Assembly (NCBI GenBank): GCA_026991065.1
Contig: JALXCG010000264.1
Location: 1-6,847 of the forward strand
Direction: 5' to 3'
DNA: 6,847 nt
From: Gemmatimonadota bacterium
Lineage (GTDB): Bacteria > GCA-2686955
Part shown: piece by piece, positions 4,804 through 6,847 of the stretch
Layout of the letters: each line of letters starts with the position of its first letter
Numbering within the stretch: the first letter of the stretch is position 1
Translations under genes and position numbers: made by a program
The notes under the pieces: model-generated
The model's input: the letters and a program-made list of their open reading frames with translations, nothing else
Databases searched by the model: none
Told to the model about the DNA's origin: nothing

Positions 4804-6847
4804 GCGTTGTAACTCCCTCCCTCAACGATAGCTTGCGCCGAGGACCTTTCTTCTGCGGTGAGGGGGAGTTCTGGTATCAGCTGCAACAACTCTTGCTTAG
4901 GCATGATCTTCAGAAGCTCATCGAACCGTTCCGACCTCACGAGCACGGCGAAGGCTGAAAGTCGATCTGCCGACCGTGGATCATCCGGTTCATCCCACCA
5001 CTCATTGATATCTTCTTCGATCTCTTTCAGTTGTTGTTGCGCCACGCTTTCTTTGAATTGGAGCTCCAGGCTTTCCAGCCATCGCTTCATGGCTGTGGAG
5101 AGGTTGCCTTGTGCCAGCACCTCTTGCAATTCTGCTCGGCATTCCTCAAGGTGGATGGAATGTGGGCCAGTCACGACGCCGGGCCATTCAACCTTGAACG
5201 CGAGTCGATGTTCGAATTCTTCATTGTGGGGACACACATCGAACAGCCGACTGACGAGTTCCCAAAAACCCGGTCGGCCCCGCCTGAGGGCCTCTGTCAC
5301 GACAAGGAGGTTCTCTTTGGATTTGCTTGCATACGCCACCAGTATGTCCGCGTCCCGTTCCTGATCGATGGCTCGATCCAAACTGTGCTCTGCATGATAG
5401 GCTGCAGGTCCAGTTCCGCTGGCGAGCGTCAGAAGCGTTTCGACAGATCGCGTGCGGTCTGTGTTGCACAGGGCATTCCAGAAGCTGTGAAGAGAATTGT
5501 GATCGACGGGATTCCACGCGTGCCGCTCATAGGGCTGCGTGAGGAGTGTGGAAAGCAATGTGAATGCCCGATCGACATCGCTCTCGACAAGTGCGGCGGC
5601 GATTGCATCACAATCGTGGCCCACATTTGATTTCACCGGAGCCGCCGCTTCGAGGCACTGCCAGGCAAGTTCAGCGATCTCACCCTCCAGGGTTTTTTTC
5701 TCATGGAACCACATCCCAAGGAGTTCCAGCGCTGGCATGGCACCTTCCATGTCCGCACCAGCGATTCTTCGAAGAAGGCGAAGGAAGTCTTCGTTGTCGA
5801 GTTTGTATGTCCAGCTGCCACACAAGAGCACGGAGGACGCAAGGTCTTTCGATACGCTCTTAAGGTCGAGCATCTGGATTACACGATCTACACCTTGTGC
5901 ATCGCCACCCATTGAGCCCGTTGCCTGAAGGATAGCGCTGGGAAGGCCTTCACCGCGCCTAACGAGCTCGTCCAGCCAGGTGTGGGCCGTCTCTCGATCC
6001 TCCTGCGCCACGCCGCCACAGTACGCAGAAAACGCAGGAATCCCTTCCTCTCGTCTGGAATGCACAGCGATGTCTTCACGGAACATGTGGTCCCGATCAT
6101 GCCGGCCAAGCCAATAACAAAACACCCGGGCCTTTGGGGCCTGCGCGGAACACACCCAGGAAAGAAGAGCGTCCGTCAGTTCCTTTGGATTCTCCGCAGC
6201 ATGCTTGGCCAGAGCCCGCAGTTCCTTTTCGCTTCGGTACATTCTCCGGCCATTCTCATCCGCCTCGTACTCACTATCCTCAATCGTGTATTCGCCGCCC
6301 CACCGTCTGAGAGAGAGTTCAAATGAGCCAGTATCGATTCGTGCGATGAGCGCATCGTATTGGTCCACGGCACGCGCGTCCTCATCTCGGACGTCTTTTA
6401 GCCGCTCGTGCTGATGCCTCGCGTCACGGAGAGCCACGAGCAATCGCGCTACCGAAATCGGCCAGGTTCCTTCGAGTGTCTTGTTAACAAGGTCTGCAAA
6501 GCGCTCAAGGGCGCGCTCTGGCGGTCGGCTCTGACGCGCGAGGTCTCTCAGCGCATCAGAAACCTCCTTGTGAGCCTCTGCCGCCACGGCGGTTTCGGTG
6601 CTCCCGCACGCGACCATCAGGAAATCGGCCATCTGCCCCAAGTATTCCCAAACCTCCCCATTGGTGGGTTCCGGAGGGCCATCGAATGGCTGGGGTCCGC
6701 GCGGGTGGCGGAGAGGGAACGTTCCGTAGGGTGACAGGGTACGACGGGCCGCGCGAATACATAGAAGCCGCATTTCAAGCGTTGATGCGTTTGACCAGAT
6801 CTCCTGAAGAACCTCGTATCGTTCCACGAGTGGGAGCGGTGATTGGG
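4800..6847 (-). CDS. Large helical-repeat (solenoid) protein, N-terminus outside window; function unknown
   Basis: The frame is open from the right edge to TGA at 4800-4802, showing 681 residues. A GTG at 6827 is available but has no ribosome site, and in-frame codons continue upstream without a stop, so I treat the gene as 5'-partial. The protein is almost entirely predicted amphipathic helices with short turns, like HEAT or similar alpha-solenoids; examples are EDFLRLLRRIAGADMEGAMP and EGEIAELAWQCLEAAAP. There is no signal peptide, membrane segment, Walker motif, nuclease motif or TIR-like motif in the visible part. Near the C-terminus, the pattern GPHSIHLEECRAEL...STAMKRWLESLEL followed by an acidic, possibly coiled-coil KEIEEDINEWWDEPDD resembles tails of very large bacterial proteins with an N-terminal P-loop NTPase, some in anti-phage systems. 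That likeness is from memory, not an alignment. A plain scaffold protein is equally possible. GC is about 55% in a sampled line, well below the leftmost gene. It is convergent with the methyltransferase. Confidence 0.8.
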   Translation of the reverse strand, partial: QSPLPLVERYEVLQEIWSNASTLEMRLLCIRAARRTLSPYGTFPLRHPRGPQPFDGPPEPTNGEVWEYLGQMADFLMVACGSTETAVAAEAHKEVSDALRDLARQSRPPERALERFADLVNKTLEGTWPISVARLLVALRDARHQHERLKDVRDEDARAVDQYDALIARIDTGSFELSLRRWGGEYTIEDSEYEADENGRRMYRSEKELRALAKHAAENPKELTDALLSWVCSAQAPKARVFCYWLGRHDRDHMFREDIAVHSRREEGIPAFSAYCGGVAQEDRETAHTWLDELVRRGEGLPSAILQATGSMGGDAQGVDRVIQMLDLKSVSKDLASSVLLCGSWTYKLDNEDFLRLLRRIAGADMEGAMPALELLGMWFHEKKTLEGEIAELAWQCLEAAAPVKSNVGHDCDAIAAALVESDVDRAFTLLSTLLTQPYERHAWNPVDHNSLHSFWNALCNTDRTRSVETLLTLASGTGPAAYHAEHSLDRAIDQERDADILVAYASKSKENLLVVTEALRRGRPGFWELVSRLFDVCPHNEEFEHRLAFKVEWPGVVTGPHSIHLEECRAELQEVLAQGNLSTAMKRWLESLELQFKESVAQQQLKEIEEDINEWWDEPDDPRSADRLSAFAVLVRSERFDELLKIMPKQELLQLIPELPLTAEERSSAQAIVEGGSYNA

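Noticed and set aside
3842-4825. Minus-strand open frame of 327 codons opposite the methyltransferase
   Set aside because: The plus strand carries clear SAM-methyltransferase motifs; the minus translation is low in recognisable structure.
4811-4870. Inverted repeat AACTCCC / GGGAGTT with CCTCA / TGAGG
   Set aside because: It lies within the end of the solenoid coding sequence, has a 34-base loop and no T-tract on either side, so it is not a convincing terminator.
1-6847. CRISPR array, tRNA, rRNA, insertion sequence
   Set aside because: No regularly spaced repeats, cloverleaf-like tRNA sequence, rRNA stretches, transposase motifs or terminal inverted repeats with target duplications were seen on either strand.

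Overview
The window suggests a GC-rich bacterium. The MoeA-like protein carries variants (STMDGFAV, GLPGQVAS) that I associate with Desulfobacterota/Deltaproteobacteria-type lineages, and the exported beta-helix protein has the 'DSPCIDAGDPD...DMGA' signature common in candidate phyla and deltaproteobacterial genomes. This is family-level recognition only and does not fix a taxon. Base composition is uneven: sampled 60-base lines are about 75-80% GC in the left gene, about 65% in the second gene, and 50-55% in the right two thirds.

Left third, minus strand (1-2043). A two-gene, probably co-transcribed unit consists of a tandem hotdog-fold (FabZ-like) dehydratase-type protein at 1072-2043, followed 45 bases downstream by a molybdopterin molybdotransferase (MoeA) that starts with GTG at 1026 and runs off the left edge. 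Next come 465 bases with no convincing gene (2044-2508), lying between divergently oriented genes.

Middle, plus strand (2509-4768). A secreted right-handed beta-helix protein with an Ig-like C-terminal region (2509-3771) is followed by a strong hairpin with a T-rich tail (3961-4017) and then a class I SAM-dependent methyltransferase (4046-4768). The hairpin ends only about 40 bases before the methyltransferase start, so it could be either a terminator for the upstream gene or a leader/attenuator for the methyltransferase.

Right third, minus strand (4800-6847). One large reading frame enters from the right edge and encodes at least 681 residues of all-helical, solenoid-like protein with no recognised enzymatic motif. 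It is convergent with the methyltransferase (31-base gap). Its C-terminal pattern resembles the helical repeat tails of large bacterial P-loop NTPases, some of them in defence systems, but the N-terminal part that would decide this lies outside the window.

The genes do not form one obvious pathway. The window looks like a housekeeping cofactor gene and a lipid- or polyketide-type dehydratase next to lower-GC accessory genes. The most interesting items are the degenerate tandem hotdog protein, the hairpin before the methyltransferase, and the orphan solenoid protein.
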